Assembly (NCBI GenBank): GCA_014730295.1
Contig: WJIN01000301.1
Location: 5,880 to 69,879 of the forward strand
Reading direction: 5' to 3'
DNA: 64,000 nt
Origin: Promethearchaeota archaeon
GTDB lineage: Archaea; Asgardarchaeota; Lokiarchaeia; Sigynarchaeales; SOKP01
The notes under the pieces are model-generated. The model searched no databases. It saw only the letters and a program-made list of their open reading frames with translations, and was not told the origin of the DNA. The translations under genes and the position numbers were made by a program. Every line of letters starts with the position of its first letter. Position 1 is the first letter of the stretch. Positions 8,467 through 16,982 of this stretch are shown piece by piece.

Positions 8467-9534
8467 TTATTTTTTTAAAATCCACCATAACTCAGAGTTT
8501 TGTTCTACGCTCTTGATTTTTTTCAAACGTTCAAGTTCTCTCAACAAATTTCGATTTGAAATTAACTCTGATGCTTCTGCTATGATGATGCTGTCTTGAA
8601 AGAAAGGTTGATTGACTAAATACTTCTGAAACCGTTCTTTGTTTTTTTTAAAGGTAATATTAGTAATTTGTGTCAAGCTTAATTTTCCGTTCTGCTTTAA
8701 CAATGTCAAGATCTGGTTTTCTTTGCGCAGTATGCTTGAATAGAATTGTTTTAAGCGAATAATCAAATTATCTGTAATCGGATTTGTTCCATGTCCAGAT
8801 AATATCATATGAATGTCTTTCTTTTTCACTAATTCTTTAGCGAATATAATCGAATCTTTTAAATCTGAGACATTAGTAAGATTTCCAGATATATTAGCGC
8901 CTAACCTACTTAAATGAATATCAGAACTAAATAGTGTATTATTAGATTCATCAAGGAAAAAGCACATTCCTGGTGAATGTCCTGGCACATGAATTACTCG
9001 CAAATCGCCTTCCAAATGGTCTCCATCTTCAAACCTTTTATCAATCGTTCTAGGTTTAATATTCCAAATATCAAAAATCATCTGCAAACTCTTGTTTACC
9101 TTAATTTTGGGATCTTTAGTAATATTAAACTGGATAGCTGCCAAAAAGTCTCGATATTTTTGATTTTGTTGAAGAAGAGAAAGATCAAACAGTAGATTAA
9201 AATAATCTTTTACTGATTCAATGAAATTGACTTCGAAAGAATGAATTAACGTACGGATTTCGGGATTTACACTTTTCAGATAATCTATAAGAGCCAAATG
9301 ATCACTATGCGAATGAGTAAGATATATATATTTTAAATCAGAAACATCAACCTTATTTATCTTCAGTGCTTCCTTTAGCTGCTTTTTTGAGATTCCAGGA
9401 TCAATTATGGCAAATTCATTTGGGTTGATTTTAATAAGATAAGAATTACAAGTGTTAAAATTAAAACTGATCATAGATTCTTGAGGGATTAAAGTGGTTT
9501 TTTCATTTATTTTTACACAATTTTTCAATCTCAA
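8467..9534 (-). CDS. Metallo-beta-lactamase fold hydrolase, last gene of the acyl-CoA operon
   Basis: The 355-residue protein has THSHSDH (the HxHxDH metal motif), VPGHSPG, FSSDIH and a late SGHG, the full set of metal ligands of glyoxalase II/flavoprotein-type metallo-beta-lactamases. The last 120 residues are an added helical, winged-helix-like tail (SILRKENQILTLLKQNGKL), seen in LACTB2-like hydrolases. It follows the acyl-CoA synthetase alpha gene by six bases. The context suggests hydrolysis of a thioester, lactone or similar acyl compound, but the substrate is not visible. Confidence 0.8.
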   Translation of the reverse strand: MRLKNCVKINEKTTLIPQESMISFNFNTCNSYLIKINPNEFAIIDPGISKKQLKEALKINKVDVSDLKYIYLTHSHSDHLALIDYLKSVNPEIRTLIHSFEVNFIESVKDYFNLLFDLSLLQQNQKYRDFLAAIQFNITKDPKIKVNKSLQMIFDIWNIKPRTIDKRFEDGDHLEGDLRVIHVPGHSPGMCFFLDESNNTLFSSDIHLSRLGANISGNLTNVSDLKDSIIFAKELVKKKDIHMILSGHGTNPITDNLIIRLKQFYSSILRKENQILTLLKQNGKLSLTQITNITFKKNKERFQKYLVNQPFFQDSIIIAEASELISNRNLLRELERLKKIKSVEQNSELWWILKK

Positions 9535-9540
9535 TTTTAG

Positions 9541-11022
9541 CTAGTAGCTGACTTCTCCCTCCAAATTTAATTTGTTTTGTAAAAATTGCGAATATTGCCA
9601 CATTCGAATGAGCACCCATACTCCTTCCTCCGGGTAAAATACAGGAATACCGTTATCTTGTAAAAAGGCCACGAATTTTTCCTTCCTCGTATTATAGCAC
9701 GTCAAGATAATAGGCTTATCATATTTTTTTTTAAAACTTATCAATTCCTCAAAAATTGCAATGAAAAACTCGTGCATCATATCTCCGAAATATTTCATCG
9801 TTACAACGCTCGGATTATTTTTCATATAATCAGGAACGTTTACTAAGTTTTTATGGTATTCTGAACCCATTAATCCATAAATAATAAGAGAGTCAATCTC
9901 ATCACTCTTTAGCAGGATGTCGGGTAAAACATTCAAATAATTTTGCATGTCATCGGAATAAGTGAGATCGATTGGATTCACGGTAGAGGCGGTTTCAGGC
10001 ATCCAAGGTTTCAATTTTTCTTGAATTTCTGTGCTTAGTATGGGAACTTTCATTTTGTTAGTTTCCAATAAATCTGACATAAGGGTCCCTGGCCCCCCTC
10101 CCATTGTTAAAATGCCCACTTTATTACCTTTTGGTAAAGGAAGTGACTCAAAAGCTTGGAGAAGATTAAGCATCTCTATACTATTTTTCACTTTCACTGC
10201 TCCAGTTTGCTCACATATAGAATCTATAATATAACCCGGAGAGGTTATAGCTGCAGTATGAGATTTTGCAGAACGCGTACCGGCATCTGTCTGACCTATT
10301 GGGATGATAACAATTGGTTTTTTCATATTAATACGTTCAATCGCATCAATAAATTCTATTCCTCGTCTAACGGCTTCAAAATATATACCAATACATGTTG
10401 TATCTTTGTCTTTTTCAAAGGCATGGAGATAATCTACTAGATCTGTATTGACTTCATTTCCGACGGAAACTATTTTTGAGATTCCCAGGCCGATTTTTTC
10501 GCTAATCGCGATAAGTGGCTGAACCGCATAAGTCCCAGATTGGGAAATAATTGCGGCTCCTCCTTTTCTTGGCGGCCATGGTACATGAGTGATATTGATA
10601 TTGGGCGCTACAACCTCACCCGAACAATTAGGTCCCATTATTTTCATTCCATACCTCTGAGCAATTTGCTTCATTTTGTTTTGTCCTTCTCGATTACCGA
10701 CCTCTAAAAAACCTCCAGAAAGCACAATTGCATGCATAACCCCTTTTTGACCACAATCCTCCAAAATATCATTAATATATTCAGTTGGAGTCGCAATAAC
10801 CGCTAAATCTATCTCACCGGGAGCGTCTTTTATATTTCTGTACGCTTTGAATCCCAGAATTTCATCTTCTTTATGATGAATGGGAATTACCTTTCCTTGA
10901 AAACCAGCAGAAAGGAGATTGATAAGATGTAAGCTCCCGAATTTTTGAAGCATATTTGAGACTCCATAAAACGCAACGGTATCTGGATTAAAAAATCCGT
11001 TTAATTCTTCAAGTTTAGACAT
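9541..11022 (-). CDS. acdA: ADP-forming acyl-CoA synthetase, alpha (CoA-binding) subunit
   Basis: The 493-residue product has the CoA-binding domain (FYGVSN, VIATPTE), the CoA-ligase domains (GPNCSGEV, SQSGTYAV, SVGNEVNTD) and the phosphohistidine site SAKSHTAA with His255. ADP-forming acyl-CoA synthetases convert acyl-CoA, ADP and phosphate to acid, CoA and ATP, the archaeal way to make ATP from acyl-CoA; the reaction is reversible. Its partner, the ATP-grasp beta subunit, is encoded immediately upstream with a one-base gap. The acyl-CoA dehydrogenase and hydratases in the same operon suggest an acyl group longer than acetyl. Confidence 0.9.
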   Translation of the reverse strand: MSKLEELNGFFNPDTVAFYGVSNMLQKFGSLHLINLLSAGFQGKVIPIHHKEDEILGFKAYRNIKDAPGEIDLAVIATPTEYINDILEDCGQKGVMHAIVLSGGFLEVGNREGQNKMKQIAQRYGMKIMGPNCSGEVVAPNINITHVPWPPRKGGAAIISQSGTYAVQPLIAISEKIGLGISKIVSVGNEVNTDLVDYLHAFEKDKDTTCIGIYFEAVRRGIEFIDAIERINMKKPIVIIPIGQTDAGTRSAKSHTAAITSPGYIIDSICEQTGAVKVKNSIEMLNLLQAFESLPLPKGNKVGILTMGGGPGTLMSDLLETNKMKVPILSTEIQEKLKPWMPETASTVNPIDLTYSDDMQNYLNVLPDILLKSDEIDSLIIYGLMGSEYHKNLVNVPDYMKNNPSVVTMKYFGDMMHEFFIAIFEELISFKKKYDKPIILTCYNTRKEKFVAFLQDNGIPVFYPEEGVWVLIRMWQYSQFLQNKLNLEGEVSY

Positions 11023-11023
11023 T

Positions 11024-11746
11024 TTAGAGATCCTCCTTCAAAATGATTCTCGCATCTACCACCATAATACCTTTACCTTGTTCAAATACGATTATCGGGT
11101 TTAAATCTAGCTCCTCTATTCTAGGATTTTCACTTAATAAGGTACAGCAGTTTTGTAAACACTCCACAATCGCCCCAATGTCAGCTTTTGGTTTACCTCT
11201 ATATCCATTTAAAATTGGAAAAGCTTTTATATTTTTGATCATTCGTTTTGCTTCACTCTCTTTAATGGGACAGACTCTATATGAAACATCTTTAAAAATT
11301 TCTACAAAAATTCCTCCCAAACCAAACATAAGTACGGCTCCAAAATTAACATCCCTTACACCACCGATAATTACTTCTGCAAGACCATTTTCAGCCATTT
11401 GTTGAACATTCACTCCTTCTATTTCCGCGTTGGGATTATATTTACGTAGATTTTCGATTAGTACTTCATAATTCTCTAATAATTCGCTTTCTGTACGAAT
11501 GTCTAATTTCACGATCTGAGCTTCGGTTTTATGAATAATATCGGGACTCATAATTTTCAGCGCGATAGGATATCCGATTTCTTGAGCTACATTTAACGCG
11601 TCTTCCTTATTATTCACTAGACCATATCGTCCTACTGGAATTCCATACTTTGAGATCAAATCCTTGCTCTCATGTTCCATTAAGAAAAATCGATTAGTCT
11701 TAATTACCTTCTCAACAATTTCATTAATTTCCACCTTAAGTCTCAC
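11024..11746 (-). CDS. acdB: ADP-forming acyl-CoA synthetase, beta (ATP-grasp) subunit
   Basis: The 240-residue protein is an ATP-grasp subunit: LISKYGIPVGRYGLV at the start, YPIALKIMSPDIIHKTEA with the conserved His-Lys, VIIGGVRDVNFGAVLMFG and the metal-binding ELDLNPI near the end. It transfers phosphate between the alpha-subunit phosphohistidine and ADP. Alpha and beta are separate genes, as in Pyrococcus, but in the order beta then alpha. The gene overlaps the upstream membrane-protein gene by 11 bases, indicating one transcript. Confidence 0.9.
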   Translation of the reverse strand: MRLKVEINEIVEKVIKTNRFFLMEHESKDLISKYGIPVGRYGLVNNKEDALNVAQEIGYPIALKIMSPDIIHKTEAQIVKLDIRTESELLENYEVLIENLRKYNPNAEIEGVNVQQMAENGLAEVIIGGVRDVNFGAVLMFGLGGIFVEIFKDVSYRVCPIKESEAKRMIKNIKAFPILNGYRGKPKADIGAIVECLQNCCTLLSENPRIEELDLNPIIVFEQGKGIMVVDARIILKEDL

Positions 11747-12167
11747 CCTTTTTAATCATACTAAATATATTAAAGGTTAAATTAGATTTCTTAATTAAGA
11801 ATATACTAATTATAGCGAATATTAGATCTATTAGTCCAAATATTAGCAGTCCAATCGTCATTGAGGGTATAATGAGGCTATTAGTAATTAGAACAAGTTG
11901 AATTGTAAACCTCAAAACAATTATGAGCAATATATTCAAAAGATACTTCTCAACATTAAAAGATGAACAAAATAAAATTAGACCTAAAGTTATGGCTAAT
12001 AATCCCGCTGTATGAGCAAAGATGGGATATTCTAGTCTAATTATATTTAATCCTAATAAATTCAAAAGAGGAACTACATAAAAAATCATCATAAACCCAA
12101 AACATATTTCATATATCCCCCCAATCCAAGATATAATTTTTAGATATTTAAGATATGTGTTTTCCAA
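11736..12167 (-). CDS. Small membrane protein with four helices
   Basis: This 143-residue protein has four predicted membrane helices, at about residues 10-35, 48-66, 74-95 and 100-125, and a short basic C-terminus. I do not recognise the family. It lies between a crotonase gene (19-base gap) and the acyl-CoA synthetase beta gene (11-base overlap), so it is made together with the acyl-CoA enzymes. It may help substrate entry or place the pathway at the membrane, but nothing in the sequence shows this directly. Confidence 0.65.
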   Translation of the reverse strand: MENTYLKYLKIISWIGGIYEICFGFMMIFYVVPLLNLLGLNIIRLEYPIFAHTAGLLAITLGLILFCSSFNVEKYLLNILLIIVLRFTIQLVLITNSLIIPSMTIGLLIFGLIDLIFAIISIFLIKKSNLTFNIFSMIKKGET

Positions 12168-12186
12168 TATGATTCTCCTCTGGTTG

Positions 12187-13005
12187 TTATCTTCCTAAAA
12201 AATCTGGCTCTCGTTTTTCGAAAAATGCTAATAGCCCTTCGGTGAAATCTTCTGAATCAAAAGTTTTTAACAAGTTTTCAGCTTCTAATTCCAGTGCTCT
12301 GATAATGTTCTCTTCTAATATCTTATTAATCGTGAGTTTTGCTAAGCCGATTGAATATGTAGGGCCTTTAGCTAACCTATGTGCGATGTCTTTAACCTTT
12401 TCCATAAATATAGTTTCTGGAAACACATCATTTAACAAACCCATTTCCAAAGCTTCATGGGCACTAAAACGATCGCCAAAAAAAATCAATTCTTTTGCTT
12501 TATGAATTCCAACTATTCGTGGAAGTATATAAGTCGAAGACATCTCAGGGATCAAGGCGCGCTTCATAAAATAAGTACCTAATTCTGCGTTTTCCGATGC
12601 ATATACAAGATCACAGTTTAATGCGATATTTAATCCACCACCCAATGCCAATCCGTTAATTGCCGCAATTAAGGGTTTAGGTGTTTTTTGCATTTTTAAT
12701 ACAATCCGTTTTTGCGATAAATCTATCTCAGTCTCTCCAGTTTGCATTTTTCCTCCATCTTCAACACTATCAATATCTCCAGCCATACCTTGGCTCGCTT
12801 GATTAAAATCGCCACCAGTTGAAAATGCCCTACCCTTTCCCGTCATTATAGCAGCCCGAATATCTTTCTCTACCTCTATTCGCTCCATTGCATCATATAT
12901 TTCGTCAAACATCCGTCCATTAATCGCATTTAATTTGTCTTCTCGATTAAAAGTAATAATGGCAATATTATTTTCTAATTCAAATATTATATATTTATAT
13001 TCCAT
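12187..13005 (-). CDS. Crotonase-family protein, probably an isomerase rather than a hydratase
   Basis: The 272-residue protein has the crotonase fold: oxyanion-hole segments FSTGGDF and AINGLALGGGLNIAL, then GTYFMKRALIPEMSST and LPRIVG. Enoyl-CoA hydratases use two glutamates, in GGGxE and in the FGQPE strand; here they are replaced by Asn126 and Phe147. An acid, Glu154 in LIPEMSST, sits where PaaG-like isomerases carry Asp (VPDSGGT). A PaaG-like ring-opening or double-bond isomerase, or another crotonase reaction, therefore fits better than hydration. An insert of about 20 residues (70-95) follows the first oxyanion loop. Confidence 0.8.
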   Translation of the reverse strand: MEYKYIIFELENNIAIITFNREDKLNAINGRMFDEIYDAMERIEVEKDIRAAIMTGKGRAFSTGGDFNQASQGMAGDIDSVEDGGKMQTGETEIDLSQKRIVLKMQKTPKPLIAAINGLALGGGLNIALNCDLVYASENAELGTYFMKRALIPEMSSTYILPRIVGIHKAKELIFFGDRFSAHEALEMGLLNDVFPETIFMEKVKDIAHRLAKGPTYSIGLAKLTINKILEENIIRALELEAENLLKTFDSEDFTEGLLAFFEKREPDFLGR

Positions 13006-13062
13006 TCTCCATCCCTCTGCAATTTATTGAAAAATAAAAAAAAATGATATTTATTTATATAT

Positions 13063-13392
13063 TTACTTCATAAGCATCTGTAATTTAAGCATATCCTTCA
13101 TAGGTCCTTTTGCTTTAATTTTTCCTCCCATAAACGCTTTTGTTGGACTTAATTCATGATCCATGATATCTATTATAACATCACTAGAGGTCGTAATAGT
13201 CATATCAGGATTTTCAGACTCGCCGTCTTTAATTTCACATTTATCCTCATCAAAAACCAGATAATAGTTATTTGTATCTGTGAAATTGAATTGTAACGTT
13301 TTTTTATAGCCTTTAAAGCGTTCCTTATAGGAGGGATCTTCCAACTTACTTACCATTTTTTTAATTCCTTCTATTAATTCCTCATCAGGCAT
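13063..13392 (-). CDS. SCP2 sterol-carrier domain protein
   Basis: The 109-residue product is a stand-alone SCP2 domain: FNFTDTNNYYLVFDEDKC, ENPDMTITTSSDVIIDIM, then LSPTKAFMGGKIKAKG and a short hydrophobic C-terminal helix. SCP2 domains bind fatty acyl-CoA or other lipids in a hydrophobic tunnel. It lies between two crotonase genes of the operon, which makes a soluble carrier for the pathway's acyl-CoA intermediates plausible. Confidence 0.85.
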   Translation of the reverse strand: MPDEELIEGIKKMVSKLEDPSYKERFKGYKKTLQFNFTDTNNYYLVFDEDKCEIKDGESENPDMTITTSSDVIIDIMDHELSPTKAFMGGKIKAKGPMKDMLKLQMLMK

Positions 13393-13440
13393 ATTTTAAA
13401 CCTCCATTATTTAATTTAAATTTAAAAAAATTGTTTGAAT

Positions 13441-14238
13441 TTATTTTCCTTTCCATATTGGTTCACGGTTTCCTTCCATAAATGCGGTAAAACCTTCTAT
13501 TACATCTTCACTATGGAATAATTCTTGGAATGGTTCCCATAATGTCCCGATCGCTCTACTTCTTGTATAATGATATCCTTTTTGAAACCATAATTTAGTC
13601 CATTTATGGCTTAATGGTGCGACTTTTTTCATATCAAGTGCCATTTCCATAACGGCATCGTGAAGCTTATTATGGGGAACAACTTTATTAACTAAACCCA
13701 TCCTATAGGCTTCTTGTGCATCGATAACCTTCCCCGTAAGGAGTAATTCTTTAGTATGACGCATTCCAATTAATTCAGGCAAGAGTAGGAAAGCAACTCC
13801 ACTGGCTAGACCTCGGCGATTTTCCCAAAAACCCATCACAGCATCATCGGCAGCAATGGCACAATCACACCATAAGGTCAGTTCCAGACCACCAGCATAA
13901 CTATACCCATTAATTGCCGCGATTAAGGGTTTGGGATATCTCATCATCAATTCACATGGATCAAGTAAAATGCCGAGAAAATCACCTAAACTGGTAAATC
14001 CAGTCGTCGACATCTCTTTAATATCAAGTCCCGCAGAGAAAGCAGATTTACCTTTGATTTTCTCATCATTTCCAGTTAAAACAATTACCCTTACATCAAT
14101 ATCATCCCATGTTTCTTGTAATATTTGTCCAATTTCCGCCCAGACATTTCGACTTAGCGCATTTCTTCTCTCAGGGCGATTAATTGTAATCCAACCAACC
14201 TCATTTTCAACTTCAAACTTAATATCTTCATATCCCAT
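13441..14238 (-). CDS. Enoyl-CoA hydratase
   Basis: The 265-residue protein has a complete crotonase core: FSAGLDIKEM, AAINGYSYAGGLELTL and FWENRRGL. Both hydratase glutamates can be placed, Glu119 in AGGLE and Glu139 in FWE, so hydration of trans-2-enoyl-CoA is expected, the second step of beta-oxidation. The gene starts six bases after the acyl-CoA dehydrogenase stop. The C-terminal helices (GFTAFMEGNREPIWKG) match the usual trimer-forming tail. Confidence 0.85.
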   Translation of the reverse strand: MGYEDIKFEVENEVGWITINRPERRNALSRNVWAEIGQILQETWDDIDVRVIVLTGNDEKIKGKSAFSAGLDIKEMSTTGFTSLGDFLGILLDPCELMMRYPKPLIAAINGYSYAGGLELTLWCDCAIAADDAVMGFWENRRGLASGVAFLLLPELIGMRHTKELLLTGKVIDAQEAYRMGLVNKVVPHNKLHDAVMEMALDMKKVAPLSHKWTKLWFQKGYHYTRSRAIGTLWEPFQELFHSEDVIEGFTAFMEGNREPIWKGK

Positions 14239-14243
14239 CTTAT

Positions 14244-15500
14244 TTACCTCATTGTATTGATTTCTTTCACATCCTCTTCTGTAGGACCTCTCACTGAAGG
14301 ATTTATCATACGTGTATCAACATCTTGCTTAAATTCTTGTCTTCCGATGAATAATTTAAGGATGTCATTAGAACCGCCCGCGATTTGCATTAGAGCACCA
14401 TTTTTCAAGATGCCTCCGATCCCTGTTTCTTGTAAGTAGCCGTCACCCCCAACAATATAGAGCGCATCTAATGCATTCTCCGTCAATGATTGTGTTCCAA
14501 ATATTTTAGCTGTAGACGATTTCAATGCAAAAGAAAACATATCCGCCTCTCCCGTATCAAGCAGATGCGCTAAATAATAGATATACACTCTTGTGAGATG
14601 CATCTTCATACTGATGTTAGCCATTCGTAATTGGACACCATTATAACGTGATATAGGTTGGCCAAATTGTACTCGTCTCCTTCCATAGGCTCGAGCGGTC
14701 TCCAAAAGATTTTTTGTCGAACCTACTACACTTGCGATTCCTAATCGTTCTATATTTAATGCTGAGGTCATTACAGTCCAACCATCTCCCGGATCCAGTA
14801 TCATATTCTCTTCGGGAACTCGGACATTATGATAACGGATTACGCTATTTGCCATTTCTACATCGCCAATAAGCTCATTTATTTTTTCAATGGTAATACC
14901 GGGTGTTTCAGTGGGAACAATAAAGGCCGTGAGATGCCTGTAGATTCTCTTCATATCGGGATCTGTATTAGCATAAAGCATGTGATAATCAGATAAAGCC
15001 CCCAATGTAATATAACGTTTCCAGCCATTAAGAACCCACTCATCTCCATCTTTTTCAGCATAGAGTTGGATTCCGGCCGCGTCATTACCCACATCAGGTT
15101 CCGTCACCGTAATACTTGCCCATTTTTCTCCTTTTACAATTGGTTTGAGAAATTTTTCTTTTTGCGCCTCCGTACCGAATAGATGAATAGGGCCCGCGCC
15201 GAATACACTCGTTAGTAAAGGATTAACATTGACGTTAGAACGTCCAATCTCTTCATTGAGTATTGTATACCCTACATATCCTTTATTGGAACCACCATAT
15301 TGCTCTTCTGCTAATACCATTAATGGATGAAATCCATGTTCTATGCATAATTTAGATGCTGCCCATTGAATATCCATTGGATCTGCATTCTTTTCTAAGA
15401 GTTCCACTCCTATTGGTGCTAAATGATTATCCACAAACTCTTCTACATCATCAGCAAATTTACGTGTATCATCATCCCACCAGGGCATATAATCGAACAT
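14244..15500 (-). CDS. Acyl-CoA dehydrogenase
   Basis: The 418-residue flavoprotein has the family pattern: EEQYGGSNKG, FAD-side TVTEPDVGND, RRVQFGQPIS and GGDGYLQETG. It oxidises acyl-CoA to enoyl-CoA, the first step of beta-oxidation, passing electrons to an acceptor that is not encoded here (no ETF genes in the window). The usual catalytic Glu of the YEGT motif is Gly375 (IAGGSNDI); Glu251 in LNIERLG lies where isovaleryl-CoA dehydrogenase has its base. The start codon overlaps the preceding stop (TAATG), so translation is coupled. Confidence 0.88.
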   Translation of the reverse strand: MFDYMPWWDDDTRKFADDVEEFVDNHLAPIGVELLEKNADPMDIQWAASKLCIEHGFHPLMVLAEEQYGGSNKGYVGYTILNEEIGRSNVNVNPLLTSVFGAGPIHLFGTEAQKEKFLKPIVKGEKWASITVTEPDVGNDAAGIQLYAEKDGDEWVLNGWKRYITLGALSDYHMLYANTDPDMKRIYRHLTAFIVPTETPGITIEKINELIGDVEMANSVIRYHNVRVPEENMILDPGDGWTVMTSALNIERLGIASVVGSTKNLLETARAYGRRRVQFGQPISRYNGVQLRMANISMKMHLTRVYIYYLAHLLDTGEADMFSFALKSSTAKIFGTQSLTENALDALYIVGGDGYLQETGIGGILKNGALMQIAGGSNDILKLFIGRQEFKQDVDTRMINPSVRGPTEEDVKEINTMR

Positions 15501-15799
15501 TATCTATATCCCTCTGCACTGTAATTTTTATAGGCATCCTTACCAAGTCCAAATTTCAAATTAACCTCCCCAATTTTATTGAGGCCCTGCCAAGAGATTT
15601 TCGCTAATTTCACTTTATCACCTTCACTATAAAGATTAACATAGTTTTTCTCTCCTAAGGATTTTAAAATGGGTTGAATCTCTTTTTTCTTTATAGATAA
15701 TAGATTTGCGATATCATCTGCCTCCATATGCAACGCTTGGTTATATTCAAAATTCTTTGCGAGTACTTTCAAAGTTATATTTTCCAAATTATCCGCCAA
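15500..15799 (-). CDS. Small winged-helix-like protein, first gene of the acyl-CoA operon
   Basis: This 99-residue protein has a helix-turn-helix-like middle (MEADDIANLLSIKKKEIQP, then LKSLGEKNYVNLY and a short wing SEGDKVKLAKI), followed by a basic tail of about 25 residues. It overlaps the acyl-CoA dehydrogenase start and heads the nine-gene operon, so it may be a local regulator. I do not recognise a named family; the wing is short and DNA binding is inferred only from the pattern. Confidence 0.6.
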   Translation of the reverse strand: MADNLENITLKVLAKNFEYNQALHMEADDIANLLSIKKKEIQPILKSLGEKNYVNLYSEGDKVKLAKISWQGLNKIGEVNLKFGLGKDAYKNYSAEGYR

Positions 15800-16057
15800 G
15801 ACTTTTCACCTTTCTCTTTAACTCAGATTTTATTTATAATCATATTTTTTATGAGAATATAGAAGGCTTTCATAAATTTAAAGAAATCCTATAAAAGATC
15901 CTAAGATTTTAATATCTAACCGAAATTGTTAGAATGACTTTGGAAAAATTTGAAAAATTTGAATAAATACGAATGAATTTAAATCAAACTGATCTTATAT
16001 TAATCTAGAAATTTGAAATCGAATTAATAATATCATATAAATTACTACTGACTAGCC

Positions 16058-16867
16058 TTGGAAATTACTGATATCTTCTTTGAGTTCTCAAATCGAGGTA
16101 GGTTAGATTTATTTAAGAGTTTATATGAAAGTGATAAGAAGCATTCTGAATTAGTGGAAGAATTGGAAGTACCCGGCTCTGAAATATCTCGTCATCTCAA
16201 ACGTTTGAGAGAAAAAAAACTAATTATTAAAAAACAGAATAACCGTTATACAGTTTCAAATATTGGGAAAATTTTTTACAATATATTTGAGATATTCGAA
16301 GTAACAATAAATCATAAATCCTTTTTTAATTCTCATGATATCATGTCAATTCCACTCTATTTATTTGTTGAATTGGGGAATTTGAAGACTCTTGAAATGA
16401 GTGATAAAACGATGCAAAATATTGAACTATGGTCTAATTTAGTGAAGAATTCTGAAGAATTTATTTATGCCATATCAGATCAATTTCAAATCTCAATCTT
16501 ACCAATTGTGGAAAGAAAATTACAAAAGAAATCTATAGAAATAAAAGCTTTAATAAATAAAACCCTCATAAAATCCTATAATATTCCAGATGAATGGGCT
16601 AATAAATTCGACGATGCTATTGCGTTTTATAAAAAATTAGACATCTATGAAAATGTACGAATATTACCTGAGATTAATCTTTCACTTATCGTCTCAGATA
16701 AAGGTGGTATTCTATTTCTCAAAAAGAATAATTCTATTGATTATAGTGAATGTTTAATCGATAACCATCCAAATTTTATCAACTGGTGTATGGATATCTT
16801 TAAATTTTATTGGAGAAAAGGAGATTCACTCAGACCATTCATTAAAAGAGAAACGAAATCATTATAA
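16058..16867 (+). CDS. Winged-helix regulator with FilR1-type middle domain
   Basis: The 269-residue protein begins with an ArsR-type winged helix (HSELVEELEVPGSEISRHLK, recognition helix then KKLIIKKQNNRYTV) and continues with a domain resembling the methanogenesis regulator FilR1 middle domain (DUF1724), including ISILPIVERKLQKKSIEIK and a beta-rich end. These regulators are common in archaea; the ligand is unknown. The start is a TTG about 25 bases after a TATA-like TCATATAAAT, so the transcript is probably leaderless. It stands next to, but opposite, the acyl-CoA operon and could control it. Confidence 0.75.
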   Translation: MEITDIFFEFSNRGRLDLFKSLYESDKKHSELVEELEVPGSEISRHLKRLREKKLIIKKQNNRYTVSNIGKIFYNIFEIFEVTINHKSFFNSHDIMSIPLYLFVELGNLKTLEMSDKTMQNIELWSNLVKNSEEFIYAISDQFQISILPIVERKLQKKSIEIKALINKTLIKSYNIPDEWANKFDDAIAFYKKLDIYENVRILPEINLSLIVSDKGGILFLKKNNSIDYSECLIDNHPNFINWCMDIFKFYWRKGDSLRPFIKRETKSL

Positions 16868-16982
16868 AAAGCCTACTGATTAAAAGAGCTAAAAAGGGAA
16901 TACGATTTCTATCCATTTTATTCGAGTATCAGAGTACAAAAAATTTAAAAAAAAATTTAAAATATATATTTTTTCGTATTTT

